From: Lentisphaerae bacterium GWF2_49_21
Lineage (GTDB): Bacteria; Verrucomicrobiota; Lentisphaeria; Victivallales; GWF2-50-93
DNA length: 64,000 nt
Direction: 5' to 3'
NCBI GenBank assembly: GCA_001804805.1
Contig: MHBH01000040.1
Location: 119,529 to 183,528, forward strand
Under the pieces are notes generated by a model. It was given only the letters and a program-made list of their open reading frames with translations, was not told where the DNA came from and ran no database searches. Made by a program: the position numbers and the translations under genes. Within the stretch, counting starts at the first letter, position 1; every line of letters starts with the position of its first letter. This document shows positions 9,132 to 17,730 of this stretch, in pieces.

Positions 9132-9290
9132 TCCAGATTCCCTATCCTTGCAATGGCGACACAATGTCGCGTTGAATGTCCTAAAAAAAGAGGACTGCGG
9201 GATTGTATCCCGTCCCCTGTTACTTAAAAAGCTATCTGCAACCTTTAATGCGTATTTCTTGAATCTCAATGTATAATATACCTTATTAAC

Positions 9291-10007
9291 ATGAAAAACC
9301 ACAACGTAAAATATTTTTTTGTCACAGGTACCGGAACTGGAGTTGGAAAGACAATAGCCACGGCCGGGCTTGCCGCGCTTTTCTCGTCCTCTGGAAGGAA
9401 AGTCGCAGTGATGAAGCCAGTGCAGACTGGCCTCTGTGAATCCATCGGGGATCTTGAAGTTATAAGATCCATTGCGCCGGGACTGGTCAGGCTCCCGGAT
9501 AAAATCTCATGCCCGTATTCCTTCTCTCTTCCGGCCTCCCCTGCCCTTGCGGCTTCAGTGGAAAACAAAACGATCAGTCCCGCAAAAATATTGGCGGCAT
9601 ACCATAAGTGCATCTCATATCCCGGAATCGACACGCTTCTCGTCGAAGGCGCAGGCGGTCTGATGGTGCCTGTCAAAGACAGAATCCTGATGATCGACCT
9701 GATCTCCCTTTTGAAAATCCCCGCCATACTTGTAGCCGACGCGGGACTCGGGACGCTCAACCATTCACTTCTGAGCATCGAGGCGATGAAAAGACGGAAG
9801 ATCAGGATAGCTGGAATAATCCTCAACCGAATGCCAAAAAATCCCGGCGTATTGGAAAAGGACAACATAAGGACCTTGGAAAGACTTTCCGAAATTCCGG
9901 TCATTGCAGTTATTGAAACGATCAATTCACCAGTCAAATCTGCGAGGTTCGCAGACGAACTCCTGTCCTGCCTCAAGGCACGGAAACTTGTTTTTCAATT
10001 GATTTAA
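9291..10007 (+). CDS. bioD: Dethiobiotin synthetase
   Basis: BioD closes the ureido ring of biotin by ATP-dependent carboxylation of 7,8-diaminopelargonate. The 238-residue protein starts with the diagnostic P-loop FFVTGTGTGVGKT (Gly13-Thr21), followed by KPVQTGL and VEGAGGLMVPV, which are typical BioD motifs. A TATAAT at 9272-9277 lies so close to the ATG that a very short or absent leader is likely, and there is no Shine-Dalgarno site. I see no matching -35 box. bioF is about 9 kb away on the other strand, and bioA and bioB are not in the window. Confidence 0.93.
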   Translation: MKNHNVKYFFVTGTGTGVGKTIATAGLAALFSSSGRKVAVMKPVQTGLCESIGDLEVIRSIAPGLVRLPDKISCPYSFSLPASPALAASVENKTISPAKILAAYHKCISYPGIDTLLVEGAGGLMVPVKDRILMIDLISLLKIPAILVADAGLGTLNHSLLSIEAMKRRKIRIAGIILNRMPKNPGVLEKDNIRTLERLSEIPVIAVIETINSPVKSARFADELLSCLKARKLVFQLI

Positions 10008-10057
10008 ACAGCAAATGCGGTAAATTACATAGGAATTATTAAACAGGGGGGATTATA

Positions 10058-10648
10058 ATGCCGCCTATTGTCAGGACATCAATAACATGTACAAAGTGCC
10101 AATACCACTATGAGGTAGAGGACAAGTTCCTTGGCAAGCTCCTGACATGTCCGAAATGCCAGGGTAAATTCTATTCCCAGGCATCAGGCACCGATCTCAA
10201 ACAGACCATCAGGTCCTCCGCGGCGAACACTGCAAAGACTAAAACTGTCAATACCGATGCCCATTTCGACAGGAAGGCAAGGAGAAGGAAGATTATCACG
10301 CGCACACTGGCAGTCCTTGGCGTGCTGATACTGGTTTTTTTCCTCTGGGAATCGTTCAAGTTCGCGACCCGTCCGATAGATGACAAGCCAGATCCCAAGC
10401 TTGCATACAATGCCGCGCAGGATTTCATGAAGACTAAAAGCGGCCTTGCCAATATCGACATCGCCATATTCTCAAAGAAATTCACGCTTGCAAACATCGA
10501 TTCAAAAAAGAAGACATATTCCATCAAGACTTCCATAAACATCCTCATGCCGGAACAGAAGAAGCCGACAGACAATAAAATCACCATTAACATGGCCTAC
10601 CTCGGCGAAGAAAAGTGGGAATACACCGACTATTCCTTCGACAAGTAA
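10058..10648 (+). CDS. Membrane protein with N-terminal zinc ribbon
   Basis: The 196-residue protein begins with a CxxC-CxxC zinc ribbon (CTKCQYHYEV then CPKCQGKF), of the kind often found at the N-terminus of PVC and myxobacterial membrane proteins. A basic stretch (RKARRRKIITR) and one membrane helix (TLAVLGVLILVFFLWESF, about 85-103) follow. The C-terminal part would lie outside the cytoplasm and looks like a small beta-rich domain (SIKTSINILMP, NKITINMAYLGEEKW). An AGGGGGGA site precedes the ATG. The function is unknown. It sits in a plus-strand run between bioD and queF. Confidence 0.75.
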   Translation: MPPIVRTSITCTKCQYHYEVEDKFLGKLLTCPKCQGKFYSQASGTDLKQTIRSSAANTAKTKTVNTDAHFDRKARRRKIITRTLAVLGVLILVFFLWESFKFATRPIDDKPDPKLAYNAAQDFMKTKSGLANIDIAIFSKKFTLANIDSKKKTYSIKTSINILMPEQKKPTDNKITINMAYLGEEKWEYTDYSFDK

Positions 10649-10767
10649 CCCCGACCGACAATAGTTTTTTTTGGATTTCTTCGTGAACGCACTTTAATTT
10701 TCCACCGCATGAGATAGGATTTATGCGAAAAAAAGACAACATCGGATCTTTCTCCAAGGAGAGAATA

Positions 10768-11205
10768 ATGAAAAAACTGGACAGCAGGAGGTTTGCAAGG
10801 CTTACTCAGCTCAAGGCTTCAAGGACGTCGTTCCCTGGCAATCCGCAGAATGCGAATGTCGAAGTCTTCGAGAATCTTTTCCCGGAACGAAACTACGAGA
10901 TAGAGTTCGTATGCCCTGAATTCACATCGCTCTGCCCTGTTACCGGACAGCCCGACTTCGGCGAGATATCGGTGAAGTACATACCTGACAGGCTATGCGT
11001 GGAAAGCAAATCCTTGAAACTGTTCCTGTTCTCGTTCCGGAACTTCAACACCTTCCATGAAGAGGCCGTAAACATCATCGCCGACAGGATAAACGAGGCT
11101 TGTTCACCAAGATGGCTCCAGGTCTCCGGAAGATTCCATCCCAGGGGAGGCATCTCGATAAATGTGAAAGTCGAGAAAACAAGAAAAGGTTTCAGGCACA
11201 AATGA
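10768..11205 (+). CDS. queF: NADPH-dependent 7-cyano-7-deazaguanine reductase
   Basis: QueF reduces preQ0 to preQ1 in queuosine biosynthesis. The short, single-domain (type I) form is present: 145 residues with Cys56 in FTSLCPVTGQPDFGE (thioimide nucleophile), the QueF signature ESKSLKLFLFSFRN, and a late HPRGGI motif. The frame is open from 10723, but the ATG at 10768 has AAGGAGA just upstream and gives the normal length. Its stop overlaps the argJ start (ATGA), so the two are co-translated although their pathways are unrelated. Confidence 0.93.
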   Translation: MKKLDSRRFARLTQLKASRTSFPGNPQNANVEVFENLFPERNYEIEFVCPEFTSLCPVTGQPDFGEISVKYIPDRLCVESKSLKLFLFSFRNFNTFHEEAVNIIADRINEACSPRWLQVSGRFHPRGGISINVKVEKTRKGFRHK

Positions 11206-12440
11206 AAAAGAACTCTTTCAAGATCATATCTGGCGGAAGTATCACGTCGCCTGCGGGATTCAGGTCGTCCGGAATCTGCGCAGGGCTCAAGAAAAGCGGA
11301 AAACCCGACATGGCGCTCATAAGTTCTGAAGTTCCAGCAAAAGCTTCCGCCGCATTCACGAGCTGTCTATTTGCAGCCGCACCGGTCGTCTATGACAAGG
11401 AAATAATCTCCAGAGGGAAACCTGTCTCGGCCGTCATAATCAACAGCGGGAACGCCAATGCCTGCACAGGCAGGAAAGGACTTGCGAATACCAGGATGAT
11501 GGCAAAGACAACTGCATCGCTTCTTGGAATAAAGTCCGGTTCGGTGCTTGTCTCTTCCACAGGCAGGATCGGAGTCCAGATGCCCATGGAGAAGATCGGA
11601 AACGGAATCAGGAAAGCTGTCTCAGCGCTTTCCACGAAAGGCGGACATGCGGCCGCAGCCGCAATAATGACGACCGATACACGTCCGAAGGAAATAGCTG
11701 TAAGCATTGTAATTTCCGGGAAGAAGGTGACGATAGCCGGGATGACAAAAGGCGCCGGGATGATCGCCCCCGGAATGAATGCGGTTCCTCATGCGACAAT
11801 GCTCGCATATGTCACCACCGATGCGGCAATCGAACTGCGCCTGCTCGACAAGCTTCTCGCCGAGGGCACAGAACTATCTTTCAACAGGATCACCGTCGAC
11901 GGCGACATGAGCACCAATGACACATTGATAGTCATGGCAAACGGCCAGAGCGGAAACAAGACCATAAAATCGGGAACTTGCGAGGCTGCCATTTTCAGGG
12001 AGGCCCTGCTCCACGTCCTCCAGCACCTTGCGAAGGCAATCGTCCTGGACGGCGAAGGCGTCACGAAGTTTGTAACAGTAAAAGTACTGAACGCCCCGAC
12101 TGTGAAAGATGCAACGGTCTGTGCGAAGGCGATCGCGAATTCGCTTCTCTGCAAGACCGCCTGGTTCGGCGGTGATCCCAACTGGGGGCGTGTTATGGCT
12201 GCCGCAGGTTACTCCGGAGCTTCGTTCAATCCCGACAAGGCAAGCCTCTATTATGAAAAGACTCCTGTCGTGAAGAACGGACAGGACGCAGGAACTCCTG
12301 AAAAGAAGCTGGCTGGAATCGTTCAGAGGAAATCCTTCACGATCACGCTTGACCTCAAATCAGGAATACATTCCTCGGAAGTCTGGACGAACGATATTTC
12401 ATATGAGTACGTGAAGATAAACGCGGACTATCACACGTGA
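11202..12440 (+). CDS. argJ: Bifunctional ornithine acetyltransferase / N-acetylglutamate synthase
   Basis: ArgJ transfers acetyl from N-acetylornithine to glutamate, recycling the acetyl group in arginine synthesis. The 412-residue precursor has INSGNANACTG, the region around the self-cleavage site (KGAGMIAPG then HATMLAYVTTDA, Thr of ATML as nucleophile), and the late motif GGDPNWGRVMAAAGYSG. There are about five more residues than usual between the AP and ATML parts of the cleavage loop. The start used is the ATG overlapping the queF stop; the longer frame from 11100 only reads through queF. argB follows after a 176-bp repeat-bearing gap. Confidence 0.93.
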   Translation: MKKNSFKIISGGSITSPAGFRSSGICAGLKKSGKPDMALISSEVPAKASAAFTSCLFAAAPVVYDKEIISRGKPVSAVIINSGNANACTGRKGLANTRMMAKTTASLLGIKSGSVLVSSTGRIGVQMPMEKIGNGIRKAVSALSTKGGHAAAAAIMTTDTRPKEIAVSIVISGKKVTIAGMTKGAGMIAPGMNAVPHATMLAYVTTDAAIELRLLDKLLAEGTELSFNRITVDGDMSTNDTLIVMANGQSGNKTIKSGTCEAAIFREALLHVLQHLAKAIVLDGEGVTKFVTVKVLNAPTVKDATVCAKAIANSLLCKTAWFGGDPNWGRVMAAAGYSGASFNPDKASLYYEKTPVVKNGQDAGTPEKKLAGIVQRKSFTITLDLKSGIHSSEVWTNDISYEYVKINADYHT

Positions 12441-12498
12441 TTATTTGGCGATATTGAGATTGGATGAATTGAAGATTGACGAGATTTTCTGGTATTAC

Positions 12499-12567
12499 GA
12501 ACGCTCATGCGTTCCCGGGAGTGCGGTGATAAAATCACCGCTAGCGCAGACTTTGTCTGCGCACTCC
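12499..12567. repeat. Tandem variable hairpins between argJ and argB
   Basis: There are three adjacent perfect hairpins. 12499-12514 has GAACGC around a TCAT loop. The other two lie within 12518-12567 and have stems GCGGTGAT and GCGCAGAC, each 8 bp with three-base loops. The pair is bounded by the inverted ends GGAGTGCG and CGCACTCC. The same GGAGTGC edge occurs at 49025, 63080 and 63204. No gene is present in the 176-bp gap. Confidence 0.7.
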
Positions 12568-12616
12568 GACGGAAGCTGCGCATCGTATTTATAATTGCAT
12601 ATAACATGAGGATGAT

Positions 12617-13489
12617 ATGAAGAAATACATAAACAAGGCATCAATTCTGATTGAGGCGCTCCCCTACATTCAGAAGCTGCGCGGCGAGATAATTGTAATT
12701 AAGTTCGGCGGAAGCGTGATGGAGGATTCCGAGCTCATGAAGAGCACGATGAGGGATATCGTGCTCATGGAATGCGTCGGCATGCGGCCAGTGGTCGTCC
12801 ATGGCGGAGGAGATGCGATCAGCGCAAAGCTGACTTCCATGGGAATTGAGACAAAATTCATAAACGGCCTGCGGTTCACCTGTGACAGGACGGTAAATGT
12901 CGTAGACGACGTGCTTCATAACGAAATCAATCCCGAAATCGTGAAGGCGATAAAGGCGGCAGGCGGCAAAGGCCACCAGCTTTCCGGCAAGAAGTTCCTC
13001 AAGGCGAAGAAGATGTTCACGACATGCCAGAAGACCGGGGAACAGCTGGATATCGGTTTTGTCGGCGACATCTTCCATGTCGACACCAAGCACATCTTCG
13101 AAGCCGTCAAATCAAACATGATCCCTGTAATCCCTCCTCTGGCATGCGATGAGAAGGGCCAGGTCTACAATATCAACGCCGACATTGCGGCCTGCAAGAT
13201 CGCCGAGGCGCTCAAGGCGAAGAAGCTCGTTTTCCTGAGCGATGTCCCGGGAATCCTCCAGGATCCGAAGGACGAAGAGACTGTCATTTCAACCGTAAAG
13301 ACAAGTGAAGTCGAAACTCTGATTGAACGCGGCATCATAAAGGGCGGAATGGTCCCGAAGGTGAAAAGCGCAGTCCACGCTATCAACGCAGGAACCGACA
13401 AGGTCCACATGATCGACGGCCGCATGAAACATTCCCTCCTCCTCGAAATATTCACCGACAAGGGAATCGGCACGGAGATAATTAAGTAG
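12617..13489 (+). CDS. argB: Acetylglutamate kinase
   Basis: ArgB phosphorylates N-acetylglutamate, the second step of arginine synthesis. The 290-residue protein shows the amino-acid kinase fold: VIKFGGSVMED near the N-terminus, PVVVHGGGDAISAKL, the NAG-binding segment around FINGLRFTCD, the ADP-binding strand VFLSDVPGILQD, and GGMVPKVKSAVHAI near the end. GAGGATG precedes the ATG. The N-terminal helix upstream of the kinase core (KASILIEALPYIQKLRG) is the kind linked to arginine feedback inhibition in hexameric ArgB, so feedback control is possible. Confidence 0.95.
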   Translation: MKKYINKASILIEALPYIQKLRGEIIVIKFGGSVMEDSELMKSTMRDIVLMECVGMRPVVVHGGGDAISAKLTSMGIETKFINGLRFTCDRTVNVVDDVLHNEINPEIVKAIKAAGGKGHQLSGKKFLKAKKMFTTCQKTGEQLDIGFVGDIFHVDTKHIFEAVKSNMIPVIPPLACDEKGQVYNINADIAACKIAEALKAKKLVFLSDVPGILQDPKDEETVISTVKTSEVETLIERGIIKGGMVPKVKSAVHAINAGTDKVHMIDGRMKHSLLLEIFTDKGIGTEIIK

Positions 13490-13490
13490 T

Positions 13491-13530
13491 ATAAATATTC
13501 ACCGAGGAACATGCCTCGGTGAATATTTAT
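13491..13530. terminator. Bidirectional hairpin between argB and PHP gene
   Basis: A perfect 17-bp stem (13491-13507 with 13514-13530) closes a six-base AACATG loop between two convergent genes. The arms end in AT-rich ATAAATATT, giving a U-rich 3' side in both directions, so it can serve both genes. The stop codon of the PHP gene overlaps its right end. The outer arm AAATATTCAC recurs in a hairpin at 46549-46586. Confidence 0.7.
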
Positions 13531-14333
13531 TACCCCAGCGGGACAAGTTTTGGTTTGCGCTGGTTGAAGGTGCAGAGCTTGGAATATCCTGCGGATTTCG
13601 CAAGTTTCACTGCATCTGCGAAGTTCGCAGCAATCTCGCCAGGGGAATGGGAATCGGAACCAAGGGCGAGCATGAGTCCGGCCTTTTTCGCCATCTTCAA
13701 AATTTCCAATGAAGGATAAGCTTCCTTCACAGGTTTCCTGAGACCGGAGGTATTTATCTCGATCGCCATCCTGTTCTTCGCCGCCGCCTTGAAGACTTTG
13801 CTTATAGAATTCCTTATCTTGGTCATGTCGGACGGATAATACCCGAACTTCTTCGGAAGGTCAAAATGTCCGATGATGTTGAATTTACCGCTTTCGGCCA
13901 TTTCCAGGAGGATTTCAAAATAGCGGTTCCATACCTTGACGATGAATTCCTTCTCATTCCACTTGTCGGCGAAATCCGGATTGTCAAAAGGAAACTCGTC
14001 GGTGTAATGGACTGAGCCGATGAGATAATCGAATTTTTCATCTTTCAGGTTCTTGAAGACCTCGTCCATACGGCCGGGCACCCAGTCAACTTCGAGTCCG
14101 TACCTTACTGTGATTTTTGGAAACTCCTTTTTCAATCCTGATATGAGCTTCCTATATGCCGGAAACTGCCTAGATGTCATCCGGTATTTCGAATCAAAGC
14201 CGAGAGGCCAGGGGCAGTGGTCGGAAAAGCCTATTTCGGATATTCCGCTCCTGATAGCCGCCTTGACGTATTCTTCAGGCCTGCCAGAGGCATGTTTGCA
14301 GAGATAAGTATGGACATGGTAGTCGACAAACAT
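13530..14333 (-). CDS. PHP-family phosphatase, histidinol-phosphatase (HisJ/HisK) type
   Basis: The 267-residue protein has the PHP metal-binding motifs in order: DYHVHTYLCKHASG at the N-terminus, GFSDHCPW, RYGLEVDW, IGSVHY, NIIGHFDLPKKFG, and LGSDSHSP near the end. These ligate three metals in HisJ-type histidinol-phosphate phosphatases, so a role in histidine synthesis is likely, although related proteins act on other phosphoesters. Two copies of the 13-bp palindrome TGCGNNNTYCGCA fall within the last 35 codons. A 278-bp mobile element lies 26 bp upstream of its start, between it and dnaA. Confidence 0.85.
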   Translation of the reverse strand: MFVDYHVHTYLCKHASGRPEEYVKAAIRSGISEIGFSDHCPWPLGFDSKYRMTSRQFPAYRKLISGLKKEFPKITVRYGLEVDWVPGRMDEVFKNLKDEKFDYLIGSVHYTDEFPFDNPDFADKWNEKEFIVKVWNRYFEILLEMAESGKFNIIGHFDLPKKFGYYPSDMTKIRNSISKVFKAAAKNRMAIEINTSGLRKPVKEAYPSLEILKMAKKAGLMLALGSDSHSPGEIAANFADAVKLAKSAGYSKLCTFNQRKPKLVPLG

Positions 14334-14359
14334 AAATTTTCCACGGAGTTAAGAATTTA

Positions 14360-14637
14360 GGGAACCTATAAAAATTCGCATTTGGCGCGTTGCGGAAGAT
14401 TTTTGAAAGCTCAAAAAGAATTTCTGAACGGAGGCGTATCCAAGCGATACGCCGACAGAGGAACATTCTTATTTGAGCCAAAAAGATCCGCAACCCGGAG
14501 GGCGACAGATTCTTATGGATTCCGACTTCGTCGCAAATCCGGTCACAGCCCGTTTCAGGGCTGCTCCTGGCGTTTGCTCCTTGCCGTCTCTCCATAATCT
14601 CCTGTCGCGCACCATATGCCAATTTTCAGAGGTTCCC
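14360..14637. mobile_element. 278-bp MITE-like element, copy 1
   Basis: The ends are imperfect inverted repeats (GGGAACCTATAAAAATTCGC against GGGAACCTCTGAAAATTGGC). The element is bounded by a 4-bp direct duplication TTTA (14356-14359 and 14638-14641). It encodes no transposase. Internal hairpins (GGCGTATC/GATACGCC and CAGCCC/GGGCTG) are conserved with copy 2 at 29148. The right-hand TTTA supplies the TAA stop codon of dnaA. The TA-rich 4-bp target and GGGAACC ends suggest mobilisation by an IS5-like enzyme, but that is a guess. Confidence 0.85.
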
Positions 14638-14638
14638 T

Positions 14639-16015
14639 TTATACGATCTGGAGCTTGCTTTCAAGCTGGGATATCTTTCGCTTCATGTGCTCGTCGGATG
14701 AGTATTCTTCCTGTATCCTGTTGCAGGCATGGATGACGGTGGCATGGTTCTTCCCGAAAGCTTCACCTATTGAGAAGAGGGACTTGTCCGTCATCTTCCT
14801 GCAGAGGTACATTGCGATCATCCTCGGCATTGCGATGTTCGCAGGACGCTGGTTTCCGGTAAGGTCTGAAACTCTAAGGTCGAAATAGTCGGCGACTTTC
14901 TTCTGGATCGTCTCGACAGTGAGACGGACTGCGGCCATTTCCGCGAGGAAATCCCTGAGGACCTCCTGTGCTGTCTCAAGGGTCATGTCAACTTTCTTGA
15001 CGGAAGAGAACAATATGAGTCGGCGGAGTGCGCCTTCTAGCTTCCTCACGTCCGGTTTTGTGTTCTGAGCGATGAACCATAGGACCTTGTCATCGAATTT
15101 TATGAGATGCTCCTCCTGCTTCTTCCTGAGGATGGCGAACCTGGTCTCTTCGCTGAACGGAGTGATCTCGACGATCAGACCCGAGACGAAGCGGGAAATC
15201 AGGCGCTGTTCGAGTCCGTTTATCTCGGAGGGTGTCTTGTCGGAGGTCAGCAGTATCTTCTTGTCTTCGTTGTGGAGCTTGTTGAAGGTGTTGAAGAACT
15301 CCTCCTGCATCCGGACTGTCTTTGAGAGGAACTGGATGTCGTCGATAAGCAGGAAGTCGACCTTCCTGAACCTGTCCCTGAAATTATGATGGCTCCTGTT
15401 GCGGATGGAATCGGTATAGAGGTTCAGGAAATCCTCGCATCGGAGATATTCGACCACGTGCTTCTTGTTCGTCCTCATCGCCTCGTTCGCGACCGCCTGG
15501 ATGAGATGGGTCTTGCCGAGTCCCGGCGAACTGTATATGAAGAGCGGATTCACGGAATGCACGGAGCCCGGCTGGAGGACGCTCATCGCCGCCTCATAGG
15601 CGAGCGAGTTCTCCGGTCCCACCACGAAATTATTGAATGTGAAACGCTGGTTGCAGTTCGGAGCCGAAGGTGATGAGGCTGTGAGGAGATGCTTTTTCTT
15701 CTCGGAAGTGCTTTTCTTTTCCGCAGACTGCTGCTCGGTCTCAGGAACCTCCTTGACATGCCCCGTCTCATATTTGATCCTGACGGCTTTTCCAAGGACG
15801 TCCTTCAAAGCGCCCTGTATGATCTCCTCGAAATGGACATGCAGCCATTTGGACGTGAAGTCATCTGAGACGCCGAGGACAACCCTGGACGGAGTCATCG
15901 ACACCGGAGTTATGGTATCGATCCAACGTCTGAAGGTTTCCGGATCCTTTATTTCATTCCTAATATATTTACAGGCCGACAGCCAGACCTGTTCTTTTGC
16001 AATACCCTTGCGCAT
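14639..16015 (-). CDS. dnaA: Chromosomal replication initiator DnaA
   Basis: DnaA binds origin boxes and opens DNA for replication. The 458-residue protein has domain I (about 1-90), a short charged linker rich in Lys, Glu and Ser, the AAA+ domain with Walker A SSPGLGKT (162-169) and Walker B LLIDDIQFL, and a C-terminal DNA-binding domain with the signature FGKNHATVIHACNRI, close to the usual DHTTVLHAC. The length is normal. The stop codon TAA falls within the target duplication of the adjacent mobile element (TTTA, 14638-14641), so the insertion stopped exactly at the gene end. The upstream gap is AT-rich and may hold the origin. Confidence 0.95.
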   Translation of the reverse strand: MRKGIAKEQVWLSACKYIRNEIKDPETFRRWIDTITPVSMTPSRVVLGVSDDFTSKWLHVHFEEIIQGALKDVLGKAVRIKYETGHVKEVPETEQQSAEKKSTSEKKKHLLTASSPSAPNCNQRFTFNNFVVGPENSLAYEAAMSVLQPGSVHSVNPLFIYSSPGLGKTHLIQAVANEAMRTNKKHVVEYLRCEDFLNLYTDSIRNRSHHNFRDRFRKVDFLLIDDIQFLSKTVRMQEEFFNTFNKLHNEDKKILLTSDKTPSEINGLEQRLISRFVSGLIVEITPFSEETRFAILRKKQEEHLIKFDDKVLWFIAQNTKPDVRKLEGALRRLILFSSVKKVDMTLETAQEVLRDFLAEMAAVRLTVETIQKKVADYFDLRVSDLTGNQRPANIAMPRMIAMYLCRKMTDKSLFSIGEAFGKNHATVIHACNRIQEEYSSDEHMKRKISQLESKLQIV

Positions 16016-16518
16016 AAGAACTACCCACCCATCATTATTGAAACAGAATAACAGTCATTACTTATTAACACATATTCTGAAACAAGCAAACTTTAATATT
16101 TTTTCGATTTTTTTTAAAATATCAACTTGACAAATATTTTTTCCGTCCTCAGCTCGCGAAAAATATTTTTCATTCCGCTGCAGCCTCATTTTGAGGCTGA
16201 AACGCATGATTCGGTTCAAACGCTTGTGCTGAGAGTTCTTCCGGCAGGTTTTTCTGGTCAGAGGCGCCTTGACGCCTTTGTTCCGAGAAATCATCTATTC
16301 AAAATATGCTATTTATTATAAACTTGTTGACAAGTTATTAACATTGCATTCATTCATTGCCCGCCGGACAACGAAATCAAATTAATATTTTTTTTGAAAT
16401 TGACAAGCGTTATTTCAAAAAGAAAACAAGGAACTGTTGTAAGTCATTGATATTAAGTTAAATTATTTTATCCTTGGGTTTATTGTTAAATTTTTGACAA
16501 ATAACAGGAACAACTCCA
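16016..16518. other. AT-rich gap between dnaA and nagA, candidate origin region
   Basis: This 503-bp gap between divergent genes has no coding frame. It contains two identical TTATTAACA words (16062-16070 and 16335-16343) that differ from a DnaA box at two positions. It also has AT-rich stretches near 16091-16140 and 16381-16400, and an inverted repeat AACTTGT/ACAAGTT at 16321-16336. Hairpins include CAGCCTCA/TGAGGCTG at 16183-16200. These features fit an origin or a regulated double promoter. Without a skew plot I cannot tell which, and I found no clear sigma-70 boxes. Confidence 0.35.
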
Positions 16519-17712
16519 GTGAAAACAAGAATACTATATCTCGCAGAGTACTGTCTCACTCCTCACAGGAAGATGCCGCGCACGGGGATCCTCTGCGAAG
16601 ACGACAGGATAATCGCCTTCGGCGGGGCTTCGGCGTTTGAAAAGGAGCCCGGCCTCCAGGTGATAGAGTTCGCGGACACATATGTCACTCCGGGAATCGT
16701 CGACACCCATATCCACGGCGCGGGCGGATATGACTGCACCTCGGGAGTTGAAGACATCGCACCTATGAGCATAACGCTTGCATCGCACGGCATCACCTCC
16801 TTTCTTCCTACAATTGTCTCGGCCTCTCCGGAAAAAATGATGAAGGCCATCGCGACACTCTCGAAAATCATAAAGGGCGACCATGTCTCCGGAGCCGTCC
16901 CGGTCGGAATAAACATCGAAGGTCCCTTCCTCAACAGGGAAAAGCACGGCTCCCAGTATGAAAAGGAAATCCGGCCGATCGATCTCGGAGAACTGAAGGA
17001 GATGATCGCAACTGGCGGACGCATGATAAAGATAATGACATTTGCTCCGGAACTGGAAGGATCCATAAGGCTGATCGAACTCCTCCTCGAGAACAACATC
17101 ATCCCCTCCATGGGGCACAGCCTTTCCGACGAACAATCGGTACTGAAGGCCGTCGATGCCGGCGCCAGGCGCTGCACCCATATCTATAATGGAATGCCGC
17201 CGCTGCATCACAGGCTCGCGGGCCTGACCGCAATCGCCCTTACCGACGACAGGATAGATGTTGAGATAATCCTCGACGGATCGCACATACATCCCAAGAT
17301 GATCGACCTTGCCTGCAGGGCAAAGCCGAAGGACAAGGTGATCGGAATCAGCGACGCGATCCAGGGCACCGGCCTCCACGACGGCATATATCATGTCGGC
17401 GATTCGGAGATCCACATCGAAAGAGGCAAGGTTACGACTGCCGACGGAATACTTGCCGGCTCGACAATGACCCTGGAAAGGGGATGGCGGCACCTCATAT
17501 CCTTCACGCATCTTGAAAATACCGAGGCGTCGGCATGCCTCACCTACAATCCTGCAAAAAGCATAGGACTCGACGACAGGGGCGAGATCAGGCCCGGAAA
17601 AATGGCGGATCTCACCTTCTTCGATTCGAAGACGAACACGATCAGGATGACAGTATGCCAGGGCAGGATCGTCTATGATTCACAGGGCATCTACAACACG
17701 AACAACAGGTGA
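16519..17712 (+). CDS. nagA: N-acetylglucosamine-6-phosphate deacetylase
   Basis: NagA removes acetate from GlcNAc-6-phosphate for amino-sugar catabolism and cell-wall recycling. The 397-residue amidohydrolase has the metal motif DTHIHG, the metal-binding glutamate in NIEGPF, GHSLSD, THIYNGMPPLHHR (substrate loop), DGSHIHP, the catalytic aspartate in ISDAIQGTG, and LAGSTMTLE. The start is GTG at 16519 with AGGAA upstream. The MFS gene follows after 18 bp on the same strand and may be co-transcribed. nagB and a GlcNAc transporter are not in the window. Confidence 0.93.
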   Translation: MKTRILYLAEYCLTPHRKMPRTGILCEDDRIIAFGGASAFEKEPGLQVIEFADTYVTPGIVDTHIHGAGGYDCTSGVEDIAPMSITLASHGITSFLPTIVSASPEKMMKAIATLSKIIKGDHVSGAVPVGINIEGPFLNREKHGSQYEKEIRPIDLGELKEMIATGGRMIKIMTFAPELEGSIRLIELLLENNIIPSMGHSLSDEQSVLKAVDAGARRCTHIYNGMPPLHHRLAGLTAIALTDDRIDVEIILDGSHIHPKMIDLACRAKPKDKVIGISDAIQGTGLHDGIYHVGDSEIHIERGKVTTADGILAGSTMTLERGWRHLISFTHLENTEASACLTYNPAKSIGLDDRGEIRPGKMADLTFFDSKTNTIRMTVCQGRIVYDSQGIYNTNNR

Positions 17713-17730
17713 CGCGTTTTTCCCGGCCAG

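Noticed and set aside
9245..9277. Full sigma-70 promoter for bioD
   Set aside because: Only the TATAAT is convincing; the nearest TTAATG is 21 bp away, too far for a -35 box.
14275..14622. A 115-residue frame spanning the mobile element near dnaA
   Set aside because: It lies almost entirely within the non-coding element and crosses into the PHP gene. The related frame in copy 2 is not the one used by the lipoprotein gene.
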